NCBI GenBank assembly: GCA_000383295.1
Contig: KB911069.1
Coordinates: 188,728-252,727 of the forward strand
Direction: 5' to 3'
Origin: Faecalispora sporosphaeroides DSM 1294
Lineage (GTDB): Bacteria > Bacillota > Clostridia > Oscillospirales > Acutalibacteraceae
DNA length: 64,000 bases
Part shown: positions 18,080 to 25,818 of the stretch, piece after piece
How positions within the stretch are numbered: position 1 is the first letter of the stretch
How the letters are laid out: each line of letters opens with the position of its first letter
Made by a program: the position numbers and the translations under genes
The notes under the pieces: model-generated
Told to the model about the DNA's origin: nothing
What the model saw: the letters and a program-made list of their open reading frames with translations, nothing else
Databases searched by the model: none

Positions 18080-18319
18080 ATGGAAGAAAAGAAGAAACAC
18101 GAAGCCGCGTCCCCGCAGAAATTGGCGGAATTACAGCACTTGGATCTGGAAAACTTCTATAAACAGCCGGACGAAGCGGTGAAAAAGGAGCAGGCGGAGG
18201 ATTGCCCCGAATGCTACTACCCTCAGGCCGAAGAAGAGGAGAAGAAAAAACAGGCGCAGGAGTGCGCGCAGTGTTTCTATCAGCCGGAACAACCGGAAGC
18301 AGGCGGCAACAATAGCTGA
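18080..18319 (+). CDS. Small acidic protein with two CxxC repeats
   Basis: A 79-residue protein of unknown family with a strong site (AAGGAGGAGACGTTCTT before ATG). It contains a tandem repeat: KKEQAEDCPECYYPQAEEEE and KKKQAQECAQCFYQPEQPE. The four cysteines (CPEC, CAQC) could bind zinc or another metal within one chain or across a dimer. A third, Cys-less copy may be LENFYKQPDEAV near residue 28. It has its own terminator at 18331, so it is probably a separate transcript just ahead of the microcompartment genes. Confidence 0.65.
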   Translation: MEEKKKHEAASPQKLAELQHLDLENFYKQPDEAVKKEQAEDCPECYYPQAEEEEKKKQAQECAQCFYQPEQPEAGGNNS

Positions 18320-18330
18320 AAAAGAGAAAT

Positions 18331-18362
18331 GGCTGCGTCTCTGGTTTGGGGGCAGCCTTTTC
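18331..18362 (+). terminator. Terminator after the small CxxC protein
   Basis: GGCTGC pairs with GCAGCC around a 14-base loop and is followed by TTTTCTCATTTT. Confidence 0.6.
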
Positions 18363-18409
18363 TCATTTTATATCCCAATTTATCATTACCATGCGAAGGG
18401 GGAATGTGT

Positions 18410-18793
18410 GTGAAGCTGGAGGAACTCAGAACATCGGGCGGCGAGCATCTGACGCGTATTGTTCAGGAGATTGTTCCCGGAAAGCAGATCACCATGGCGC
18501 ACATCATCTGCAGCCCCGATCCGGTCATTTATCAAAAGCTGGGTCTGGATCCGAGAGTGGATTACGAGCACGCGGCGGTGGGCATTATCACCATCTCGCC
18601 CAGTGAGACCGCCATCATCGCGGCCGACATCTGTATGAAAAAGTCCGCAATTGAAATCGGTTTTATCGACCGCTTCAGCGGGACGCTGATCATTACCGGC
18701 AGAATGGCCGACGTATCGGTGGCTTTGGAATCGGTGCTGGAATATACGGAAAACGTCATGGGATTTACCGTGTGCAATCTGACAAAGGCATAG
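18410..18793 (+). CDS. pduU: Permuted BMC-H shell protein, PduU/EutS type
   Basis: Hexagonal shell protein of a bacterial microcompartment, about 127 residues, with the permuted BMC fold. RIVQEIVPGKQITMAHII is the signature of the N-terminal strand region that forms the small beta-barrel over the pore, followed by GIITISPSETAIIAADI, AIEIGFIDRFSGTLIITG and a C-terminal helix. GTG at 18410 has GGGGA eight bases upstream; ATG 18404 in the same frame is too close to it. It opens the three-gene pduU-pduV-DJ-1 group of the microcompartment locus. Confidence 0.92.
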   Translation: MKLEELRTSGGEHLTRIVQEIVPGKQITMAHIICSPDPVIYQKLGLDPRVDYEHAAVGIITISPSETAIIAADICMKKSAIEIGFIDRFSGTLIITGRMADVSVALESVLEYTENVMGFTVCNLTKA

Positions 18794-18803
18794 GTGTTTA
18801 ACA

Positions 18804-19253
18804 TTGAAAAGAATTATTCTGATCGGCAGGGCGGAGTGCGGAAAAACCACGCTGACGCAGGCGCTGCGCGGCCACAAGCTGCAATACCATAAAACGCAGG
18901 CGGTCAACCGTCACGACGTTGTGATCGATACCCCCGGAGAATACGCGGAAAACCGGGAGCTTGCCCGGGCGCTCATCTTATACTCCTACGAGGCGGACGT
19001 CATCGCGCTGATGCTCAGCTCCACAGAGGATTACTCTCTGTTCAGCCCCAATATTGCGGCGGGGGCCACCCGCCCGGTGATTGGGATTGTCACGCAGATC
19101 GACCGGCAAAACGCGCGCCCCGACCGCGCGGAGACCTGGCTGCGTCTGGCCGGGTGCAAAACCGTATTTCGCGTCAGCGCCTTTACCGGCGAAGGGATCG
19201 AAGAGGTTCTGGATTATTTGGAGGCGGGGCAGGTGAACCGCTGCAATGTCTGA
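18804..19253 (+). CDS. pduV: PduV/EutP small GTPase-like protein
   Basis: A 149-residue Ras-like P-loop protein associated with microcompartments. The P-loop is GRAECGKTT near the N-terminus, the G3-like region is VIDTPGEYAENRE, and VTQIDR fits the NKxD-type base-recognition position in degenerate form. PduV has been linked to microcompartment positioning in Salmonella. TTG is the likely start (AGGTG nine bases upstream). It follows pduU after ten bases. Confidence 0.9.
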   Translation: MKRIILIGRAECGKTTLTQALRGHKLQYHKTQAVNRHDVVIDTPGEYAENRELARALILYSYEADVIALMLSSTEDYSLFSPNIAAGATRPVIGIVTQIDRQNARPDRAETWLRLAGCKTVFRVSAFTGEGIEEVLDYLEAGQVNRCNV

Positions 19254-19309
19254 ATTTTACCGGCAGATATTTTAATTTCGCCGGAGAAATACATGAGAGG
19301 AGGAGAAAT

Positions 19310-19900
19310 ATGTTGGTGAAAAATACCAAAGTCTTGCTTTTGACAGGGGATTTTACGGAGGATTATGAGATTATGGTTCCGTTTCAAACCCTGCTGACCT
19401 TCGGCGTGGCTGCCGATGCGGTCACGCCGGGAAAACGGGCGGGAGAATTTATTAAAACAGCCGTGCACGATTTTGAGGGCGACCAGAGCTATACGGAAAA
19501 GCCCGGCCACCGCTTTCTGCTCAATGCTGCCTTCGATTCCTGCAGTGCCGCGGATTATGACGGGCTGTATCTTACCGGCGGCCGGTGCCCGGAGTATTTG
19601 CGCCTGAACCCGAAGGTACTGGCGCTTGTGCGGGAGTTTCTGGGGCAGGGGAAACCGGTGGCGGCTATCTGCCACGGGATTCAGATTCTCACCGCGGCGG
19701 GGGTTGTGCGCGGGCGCAGGCTGACGGCATACCCCGCCATTCAGCCGGAGGTCGAAGCGGCCGGGGGAACCTATCTTGCGGCGGAATCCGACCAGGTTAT
19801 CTGTGACGGCAATCTGATCACCGCGCCCGCCTGGCCGGCCCATCCGGCGATTCTGCGCGCGTTTTTAAAGGCCATGGGCGTGTCGGAATTTCTGTGCTGA
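19310..19900 (+). CDS. DJ-1/PfpI family protein
   Basis: A 196-residue member of the DJ-1/PfpI/ThiJ superfamily with the nucleophile elbow AAICHGIQIL (Cys near residue 119) and LLLTGDFTEDYE at the N-terminus. Family activities include glyoxalase/deglycase and chaperone roles, which would suit protection against reactive aldehydes leaking from a microcompartment; that link is inference from position, between pduV and the glycyl radical enzyme. ATG at 19310 follows GAGAGGAGGAGAAAT. Confidence 0.85.
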   Translation: MLVKNTKVLLLTGDFTEDYEIMVPFQTLLTFGVAADAVTPGKRAGEFIKTAVHDFEGDQSYTEKPGHRFLLNAAFDSCSAADYDGLYLTGGRCPEYLRLNPKVLALVREFLGQGKPVAAICHGIQILTAAGVVRGRRLTAYPAIQPEVEAAGGTYLAAESDQVICDGNLITAPAWPAHPAILRAFLKAMGVSEFLC

Positions 19901-20025
19901 AGCTACATAAAAATGGAGTTTATTTGAGGTGCTGTTTCTTCCCTGCCATTGGCGGCCAGAGAAATAGCTCTTTGAAAGCAGACTCGCTTTTGCTCCGAAA
20001 TAAGCTGTAAAAACAGAGAAATCGT

Positions 20026-20074
20026 CGAAGGGAGGAACTGCCTGGCCGTTTTGGCCCGGCGGTTCCTCCCTTCG
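20026..20074 (+). terminator. Large hairpin between the DJ-1 gene and the dehydratase
   Basis: A 17-pair stem (CGAAGGGAGGAACTGCC with GGCGGTTCCTCCCTTCG) capped by TGGCC/GGCCC. No T run follows (TAAATATG), so it may be a terminator or an mRNA-stabilising or processing structure. The remainder of 19901-20259 holds the promoter below and no gene. Confidence 0.5.
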
Positions 20075-20111
20075 TAAATATGAACAAAAAAACCAAATTT
20101 GTTCTGTAAGG

Positions 20112-20187
20112 TTATGTTTTTTAGTTTGTATTTTACAGATTTATGTCTGGATTGTGTTAGGGAGAAGATAGGGGGATCCGTTATAAT
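20112..20187 (+). promoter_or_regulatory. Promoter region of the microcompartment enzyme operon
   Basis: A consensus TATAAT (20182-20187) stands without a recognisable -35 at the correct distance, as expected for an activator-dependent promoter. Two TTATGT half-sites (20112-20117 and 20141-20146) lie 29 bases apart upstream and could be binding sites for the AraC-type regulator at 30567-31580. The operator assignment is a guess. Confidence 0.45.
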
Positions 20188-20259
20188 GAGAACGACACAA
20201 AACACAGCATCAATATGCACGTCATGCGTGATTCCATGAATTTATAAGGAGGTTGTAAA

Positions 20260-22797
20260 ATGCTAGCGAAAGGTTTTTCACAGCCCACACAAAGGGTAGA
20301 GAAGCTGAAAAGAATGATTCTGGATGCCACTCCCTATGTGGAGTCGGAGAGAGCGGTTTTAGTGACCGAGTCTTTCAAAGAGACAGAAGGTCTTCCGGTC
20401 ATTCTCAGAAGAGCGAAGGCGGTTGAAAAGATTTTCAACCAGCTGCCGATCACCATCCGGGATGATGAGCTGATTGTCGGCGCCATTACGAAAAATCCCC
20501 GTTCCACCGAAATCTGCCCTGAATTCTCTTACGATTGGGTGGAGAAGGAATTTGAAACCATGGGCAGCAGAATCGCCGACCCGTTCCAGATTCCGAAAGA
20601 AACTGCGGCCGAGCTGCACGAGGCGTTCCAGTACTGGGAGGGCAAAACCACCAGCGCTCTGGCGGACTCCTATATGTCGCAGGAGGCCAAAGACGCGATC
20701 GCGTCGGGCGTCTTTACGGTAGGCAACTATTTCTATGGCGGCGTCGGACACGTTTGCGTCGACTACGGCAAGGTCATGCAGATCGGCTTCCGCGGCATCA
20801 TTACAGAAGTGGTGGAAGCGATGGAGCACATCGACCGCACGGACCCCGAATATGTGCGCAAGGAGCAGTTCTATAAGGCCGTGATCATTTCGTACAACGC
20901 GGCGATCCGTTTCGCGCACCGCTATGCGGAGAAGGCCAGAGAGCTTGCGGCTACCGAGCAGAACCCCACCAGAAAAGCGGAGCTTTTGCAGATCGCCAAG
21001 AACTGCGAGCGCGTGCCGGAGTACGGCGCAACCAATTTCTACGAGGCCTGCCAGTCGTTCTGGTTCGTGCAGATGATGCTGCAGATCGAATCCAGCGGCC
21101 ACTCCATTTCTCCCGGTCGCTTCGACCAGTACATGTATCCTTTCTATAAAGCGGATAAGGACATAACCCCCGAATTCGCACAGGAGCTGATCGACTGCAT
21201 CTGGATCAAGCTCAACGACGTGAATAAAACGCGCGACGAGGTTTCCGCACAGGCATTCGCCGGTTACGCGGTGTTCCAGAACCTCGGCGTGGGCGGCCAG
21301 AACGAAGAGGGACTGGACGCCACCAACGAAATCTCTTATATGGCCATGGAAGCCTGCGCGCACGTTCGTCTGCCCGCCCCTTCGTTCTCCATCCGCGTAT
21401 GGCAGGGCACTCCGGACGAATTCCTGTACAGGGCCTGCGAGCTGGCCCGTCTCGGCATGGGCGTTCCCGCCATGTACAACGACGAAGTCATCATCCCCGC
21501 TCTGGTCAACCGCGGCGTTACCCTGCGCGACGCGAGAAACTACTGCATCATCGGCTGCGTGGAGCCACAGTGCCCGCACAAAACGGAGGGCTGGCACGAC
21601 GCCGCGTTCTTTAATGTGGCGAAGGTGCTCGAGATCACTCTCAACAACGGCAAGGTCGGCGACAAGCAGCTTGGGCCGGTTACCGGTGAGATGACCAGCT
21701 GGAAGAGCATGGATGATTTCTATACGGCGTTCAAAAAGCAGATGGCTTATTTTGTCCACTATCTGGCCGAGGCCGACAACTGCGTCGACATCGCGCACCG
21801 CGAGAGAGCCCCGCTGCCGTTCCTTTCCGCTCTGGTAGAGGACTGCATCGGCCGCGGAAAATCCCTGCAGGAGGGCGGCGCGATATATAACTTCACCGGC
21901 CCGCAGGCATTCGGTGTAGCGGATACGGGCGACTCCGTATATGCCATTCAGAAGCATGTGTTCGAGGAGAAGAACGTCACTCTTGAGCAGCTCAAGGAGG
22001 CGCTCGACGCCAACTTCGGCTACCCTGTGAGCGCGTCTCCCGCCGCTCCCGCAGGCGATGCCAGCCAGGAGACCGAGCTGAAGGTGTACGAGGCGGTCAA
22101 GAAGATTCTCGGCAACGCCAGTTCCATCAATCTGGCAGATATTCAGAAGAAGATTTCCGCAATGGACTTCTCCGGAAGTGCCGGCGATCCCGCCAAGTAC
22201 GATCACCTGCGCCGTTTGCTGGACAGCACGCCCAGCTTCGGCAACGACGACGATGAGGTTGATATGGTTGCCCGCAAGTGCGCGCAGATCTACTGCTTTG
22301 AGGTAGAGAAGTACCGCAATCCCCGCGGCGGCCAGTTCCAGGCCGGTGTGTACCCGGTATCGGCCAACGTGCTGTTCGGCAAGGATGTTGCGGCGCTGCC
22401 TGACGGGCGGCTGGCAAAGCATCCTCTGGCAGACGGCGTGTCTCCCCGCTCCGGCAAGGACTCCAAGGGCCCGACGGCCGCTTCCAACTCCGTTGCCAAG
22501 CTCGATCACTTTGTCGCTTCCAACGGCACGCTGTACAACCAGAAGTTCCTGCCCTCCGCTGTTGCAGGCGATAACGGCCTGAAGAACTTTGCCTCCGTGG
22601 TCAGAAGCTACTTTGACCACAAGGGAATGCACGTTCAGTTCAACGTCATCGATAAGGAAACGCTTCTGGCCGCGCAGCAGCATCCGGAAGACTACAAGGA
22701 TCTGGTTGTCCGCGTTGCGGGCTACAGCGCTCAGTTTGTCGTTTTGGCCAAAGAGGTGCAGGACGACATCATCAACCGCACGGCGCATACTTTCTAA
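20260..22797 (+). CDS. B12-independent diol (1,2-propanediol/glycerol) dehydratase, glycyl radical enzyme
   Basis: An 845-residue glycyl radical enzyme. The active-site loop GCVEPQ gives the thiyl Cys433 and Glu435; HKTEGWHDAAFF gives Asp447; the radical glycine is Gly821 in RVAGYSAQF. The HKTEGWHD stretch is that of glycerol/propanediol dehydratases and differs from choline lyase CutC. Compared with a 787-residue glycerol dehydratase of Clostridium butyricum (Cys433, Gly763 as I recall), it carries about 58 extra residues between the two sites, mostly at 590-640: an Ala/Pro linker and a helix. The microcompartment context favours 1,2-propanediol as substrate. Site: AGGAGGTTGTAAA before ATG. 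Confidence 0.93.
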   Translation: MLAKGFSQPTQRVEKLKRMILDATPYVESERAVLVTESFKETEGLPVILRRAKAVEKIFNQLPITIRDDELIVGAITKNPRSTEICPEFSYDWVEKEFETMGSRIADPFQIPKETAAELHEAFQYWEGKTTSALADSYMSQEAKDAIASGVFTVGNYFYGGVGHVCVDYGKVMQIGFRGIITEVVEAMEHIDRTDPEYVRKEQFYKAVIISYNAAIRFAHRYAEKARELAATEQNPTRKAELLQIAKNCERVPEYGATNFYEACQSFWFVQMMLQIESSGHSISPGRFDQYMYPFYKADKDITPEFAQELIDCIWIKLNDVNKTRDEVSAQAFAGYAVFQNLGVGGQNEEGLDATNEISYMAMEACAHVRLPAPSFSIRVWQGTPDEFLYRACELARLGMGVPAMYNDEVIIPALVNRGVTLRDARNYCIIGCVEPQCPHKTEGWHDAAFFNVAKVLEITLNNGKVGDKQLGPVTGEMTSWKSMDDFYTAFKKQMAYFVHYLAEADNCVDIAHRERAPLPFLSALVEDCIGRGKSLQEGGAIYNFTGPQAFGVADTGDSVYAIQKHVFEEKNVTLEQLKEALDANFGYPVSASPAAPAGDASQETELKVYEAVKKILGNASSINLADIQKKISAMDFSGSAGDPAKYDHLRRLLDSTPSFGNDDDEVDMVARKCAQIYCFEVEKYRNPRGGQFQAGVYPVSANVLFGKDVAALPDGRLAKHPLADGVSPRSGKDSKGPTAASNSVAKLDHFVASNGTLYNQKFLPSAVAGDNGLKNFASVVRSYFDHKGMHVQFNVIDKETLLAAQQHPEDYKDLVVRVAGYSAQFVVLAKEVQDDIINRTAHTF

Positions 22798-22881
22798 TCG
22801 GCAGGCAGTCGGGTTTATTTGAAAAAGCGCTGCGCAGGAATGCATCACACAGATGCCAATGAAACCAAGGGAGTTGTGAGA

Positions 22882-23802
22882 ATGCCTTCACCAATCGATT
22901 ACAGTGCCGCCGGTACCGTGTTTAATATGCAGCGATACTCCATTCATGACGGGCCGGGGATTCGTACGATCGTGTTTTTAAAAGGCTGCCCGCTGTCTTG
23001 CCTGTGGTGCTGCAATCCCGAGTCGCAGAACCCGAAGCCGGAAGTGATGTACCAGGCTTCTCTGTGTATCCACTGCGGAAAATGTATTAAGGCCTGTAAA
23101 TTCGGGGCGATCGATCCCCAGAACGCAGGGCTTTTAGACCACACAAAATGCGTTGCCTGCGGGGAATGCGTGAATGTGTGCCCGGCCGGCGCGCTGACCA
23201 TGAAAGGCCAGCGCCTGACCGTGGAGCAGGTGATACAGGAGCTAAAGCGCGATGAGATCAATTATCGCAGGTCTGGCGGCGGAATTACACTGTCCGGCGG
23301 GGAACCCCTGCTGCAAAGCGGTTTTGCAGTTGAACTGCTGAAGGCCTGTCACGCGAAAGGGTGGCATACAGCCATTGAAACCACTGCATATGCCTCTGCC
23401 GAAGCCATTGAAACGGTGTTCCCGTTCATCGATTTGGCCCTTCTGGACATCAAATCGCTGAACAACGAGATCCACCGGAAAGTGACCGGAGTTTCCAATG
23501 AAATCATTTTGAAGAATGCAAAGCGTATTTCCGAGCTGACAGAGACGGTGGTGCGGGTGCCGACCATTCCGGGAGTGAACGCCAGTCCCGAAGGGATCAG
23601 CGCGATCTGTGAATTTGTACTGACCCTGCACCGGGTAAAAACGGTTCATCTGCTGCCCTACCATACGTATGGGGAAAATAAATACGATCTTCTGGGCAGG
23701 GAGTATTTGATGGATGCGAACGTGTCGCTGTCTGCGGAAGACGCCGAGCAACTGAAACAAATTGTGGAAAGCTATGGCCTGAACTGTGTGATCGGCGGAT
23801 AG
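22882..23802 (+). CDS. Glycyl radical enzyme activase (radical SAM)
   Basis: A 306-residue radical SAM enzyme that installs the glycyl radical on the dehydratase. The SAM cluster motif is CPLSCLWC; a ferredoxin-like insert with two further 4Fe-4S motifs, CIHCGKCIKAC and CVACGECVNVC, follows, as in other dehydratase-type activases. The later GGGITLSGGEPLLQ loop binds SAM. ATG at 22882 has AAGGGAG nearby; an earlier in-frame TTG at 22819 lacks a site. It needs low-potential electrons and consumes SAM, for which pduS and metK in the same locus are candidate suppliers. Confidence 0.95.
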   Translation: MPSPIDYSAAGTVFNMQRYSIHDGPGIRTIVFLKGCPLSCLWCCNPESQNPKPEVMYQASLCIHCGKCIKACKFGAIDPQNAGLLDHTKCVACGECVNVCPAGALTMKGQRLTVEQVIQELKRDEINYRRSGGGITLSGGEPLLQSGFAVELLKACHAKGWHTAIETTAYASAEAIETVFPFIDLALLDIKSLNNEIHRKVTGVSNEIILKNAKRISELTETVVRVPTIPGVNASPEGISAICEFVLTLHRVKTVHLLPYHTYGENKYDLLGREYLMDANVSLSAEDAEQLKQIVESYGLNCVIGG

Positions 23803-23830
23803 CAAATTTAAGAGAAACGGAGGATAGACA

Positions 23831-24607
23831 ATGGATCAGCAATTAATTGAGAAAGTGATCAATCAGGTCGCTGAGGAGCTAAAGCAGAAGCCGGAGGAAT
23901 CCGCTCCTTCCTGCTGCGGGTCTTTGGGGGTGACGGAGTTTGTCGGAACCGCTGTCGGCGATACGATTGGTCTTGTGATTGCAAGCGTAGACCCGCTGCT
24001 GGTGGAAAGACTGCACTTGGGCAAATACCGTTCCATCGGAATCATCGGCGGGAGAGTGGGCGCAGGCCCGCAGATCATGGCGGTGGATGACGCCGTAAAG
24101 GCAACCAATACGGAGGTTATCTCGATCGAGCTCCCCAGAGATACCAAGGGCGGAGCAGGCCACGGCAGCCTGATTTACATCGGCGCCGACGATGTTTCGG
24201 ATGCCAGAAGAGCGGTGGAAATCGCTCTGGCAAGTCTGGATAAGTACTTTGGCGATGTGTATGGAAATGAGGCCGGGCATCTGGAATTCCAGTACACGGC
24301 AAGAGCCAGCTACTGCCTGGAAAAGGCGTTCGGCACCCCGCTCGGCAGAGCGTTCGGCATGGTGTGCGCCGGACCCGCGGCAATCGCCACGGTTTTGGCC
24401 GATGTTGCCGTTAAGGCCGCCAACGTCGAGGTGGTCAGCTACAGCTCTCCCTCGCAGGGAACCAGCTATTCAAACGAAGTGATCCTCACCTTTACCGGCG
24501 ATTCCGGCGCGGTGCGTCAGGCGGTTCGTTCGGCGATCGAGGTGGGCAAAAAGCTGCTGGGCGCTTTGGGCAGCGAGCCAAAATCGACAACACAGCCTTA
24601 TATTTAA
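23831..24607 (+). CDS. pduB: Tandem-domain trimeric shell protein PduB (BMC-T)
   Basis: A 258-residue shell protein with two permuted BMC domains (about residues 35-140 and 145-250) that forms pseudohexameric trimers. Features: GDTIGLVIASVDPLLVERL, the GRVGAGPQIMAVDDAVKAT pore region and AFGMVCAGPAAIATVLADVA. The N-terminus begins with a short amphipathic helix LIEKVINQVAEELK and a Lys/Pro/Cys linker (PSCCGS), as in PduB proteins whose N-terminal peptide anchors cargo. It follows the activase after 28 bases. Confidence 0.95.
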   Translation: MDQQLIEKVINQVAEELKQKPEESAPSCCGSLGVTEFVGTAVGDTIGLVIASVDPLLVERLHLGKYRSIGIIGGRVGAGPQIMAVDDAVKATNTEVISIELPRDTKGGAGHGSLIYIGADDVSDARRAVEIALASLDKYFGDVYGNEAGHLEFQYTARASYCLEKAFGTPLGRAFGMVCAGPAAIATVLADVAVKAANVEVVSYSSPSQGTSYSNEVILTFTGDSGAVRQAVRSAIEVGKKLLGALGSEPKSTTQPYI

Positions 24608-24654
24608 GTGTAAGTGCCGGCGGAACAGCCGGATGACAACAAAGGAGGATCCAT

Positions 24655-24939
24655 ATGAATTCTGATGCATTGGGCATGATTGAGACCAAAGGACTGGTAG
24701 GAGCGATTGAGGCAGCCGACGCCATGGTAAAGGCTGCGAACGTTTCTCTGGTCGGGTACGAAAAAATCGGTTCCGGGCTGGTAACCGTGATGGTGCGCGG
24801 CGATGTCGGTGCGGTTAAGGCCGCCACAGACGCCGGTGCGGCTGCCGCAAGGCAGGTTGGCGAGGTCGTTTCCATCCACGTGATTCCGCGCCCGCATTCC
24901 GATACGGAAAAGATTATCCCCACGATGGCTTCCAAATAA
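24655..24939 (+). CDS. pduA: Hexameric shell protein PduA/PduJ (BMC-H), copy 1
   Basis: A 94-residue single BMC-domain shell protein. [20 protein letters not shown] and [19 protein letters not shown] are canonical; the GSG pore loop suits passage of small polar diols. Start: AAGGAGGATCCAT before ATG. It is nearly the same in sequence as the gene at 33815-34084, differing mainly at the C-terminus (TMASK here). Confidence 0.97.
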   Translation: MNSDALGMIETKGLVGAIEAADAMVKAANVSLVGYEKIGSGLVTVMVRGDVGAVKAATDAGAAAARQVGEVVSIHVIPRPHSDTEKIIPTMASK

Positions 24940-25062
24940 CAGTTTACCGATTCCCAAGGCAGGTGCGGGCGAAATTTTTGTTGATTCTGTGTTTTCGTCC
25001 GCACACACTGCCGGGTGACATAGCGCCCGGAGCACTCCGTTCGCTGAAAGGGGTTGTAACCT

Positions 25063-25788
25063 TTGCTGGATCATAAGCTGCTCGAGCAGATGGTGCTCAA
25101 GGTCATCAGTCGGCTGGAAGAAGAGCACCTTCTTCCGCTTTTGCAGCGGAAGGCCTGTTATCTGATGCTGCCGGAACGCTGGCAGGACGATTATTTCAAA
25201 CGGCTGGGCAGCCTTTCGGTTCCCTGCGATTTGCAGGTGATCTCCGTATTGCCCAAAGCACGATACAACGATTACTACATACAAAAGCTCAAAGAGCTCT
25301 TTCCCGGCAGCCTTGCAATAGAGCAGGAGCAGGCCTGGGAGGAGCAGCGGGAAGAATCCGTCACGGTCTTTCCGTTTCCCAGCAGGGCTCTGGTAGCCAA
25401 AACCGCGCTGTGCCTGGAGGATTCCTTTGAAACGCGATGGATCGGCCGGTGCTTTTCTCAGGGCCAAAAGGTCATTATGCTGCAAAGCGGCATGGAGCCG
25501 TTCAGCGGCAAAGAACCCAAAGCATACCGAACCAAAATAGAACAGTATATCCGAACCTTAACGGATTTTGGAATAGAGCTTTCCGACCAGCTTCCCGCGC
25601 CGCAGCCGCGCCGCGAACCGGCTGCAAAACCGTCGGCGGAAAGTAGCGCCAATAAAAGAGTTATTACCGAAGCGGATCTGGCCTTTGGCCTGACGGAGGG
25701 GAGGCTGGTTCTGCATCAGGGCGATCTCATTACCATGCTGGCCAGGGAAAAAGCCGCAGAAATGGGAATTCAGATCGTCAGGGAGTAA
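25063..25788 (+). CDS. pduM: PduM-like microcompartment protein
   Basis: A 241-residue protein resembling PduM, a structural protein of unknown mechanism needed for Pdu microcompartment assembly. Similarity is clearest at the C-terminus: DLAFGLTEGRLVLHQGDLIT, then MLAREKAAEMGIQIVRE. The N-terminal helix LLEQMVLKVISRLEEE looks like an encapsulation peptide. The middle (about 30-165) is longer than in Salmonella PduM (163 residues), and a Pro/Ala/Arg linker (QPRREPAAKPSAESS) precedes the C-terminal part. TTG start with AAAGGGG nine bases upstream. Confidence 0.65.
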   Translation: MLDHKLLEQMVLKVISRLEEEHLLPLLQRKACYLMLPERWQDDYFKRLGSLSVPCDLQVISVLPKARYNDYYIQKLKELFPGSLAIEQEQAWEEQREESVTVFPFPSRALVAKTALCLEDSFETRWIGRCFSQGQKVIMLQSGMEPFSGKEPKAYRTKIEQYIRTLTDFGIELSDQLPAPQPRREPAAKPSAESSANKRVITEADLAFGLTEGRLVLHQGDLITMLAREKAAEMGIQIVRE

Positions 25789-25818
25789 CCGAAAAAGAAC
25801 AGGAAACGAGGTGGCCAA

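Noticed and set aside
20260-22797. Choline trimethylamine-lyase (CutC) as identity of the glycyl radical enzyme
   Set aside because: The segment after GCVEPQ reads CPHKTEGWHD, as in diol/glycerol dehydratases, and the locus has PduL, PduS and PduT genes of a propanediol-type compartment.
20359-22848. 829-codon minus-strand frame opposite the dehydratase
   Set aside because: Antisense shadow in a GC-rich gene; the plus-strand product has a complete active site.
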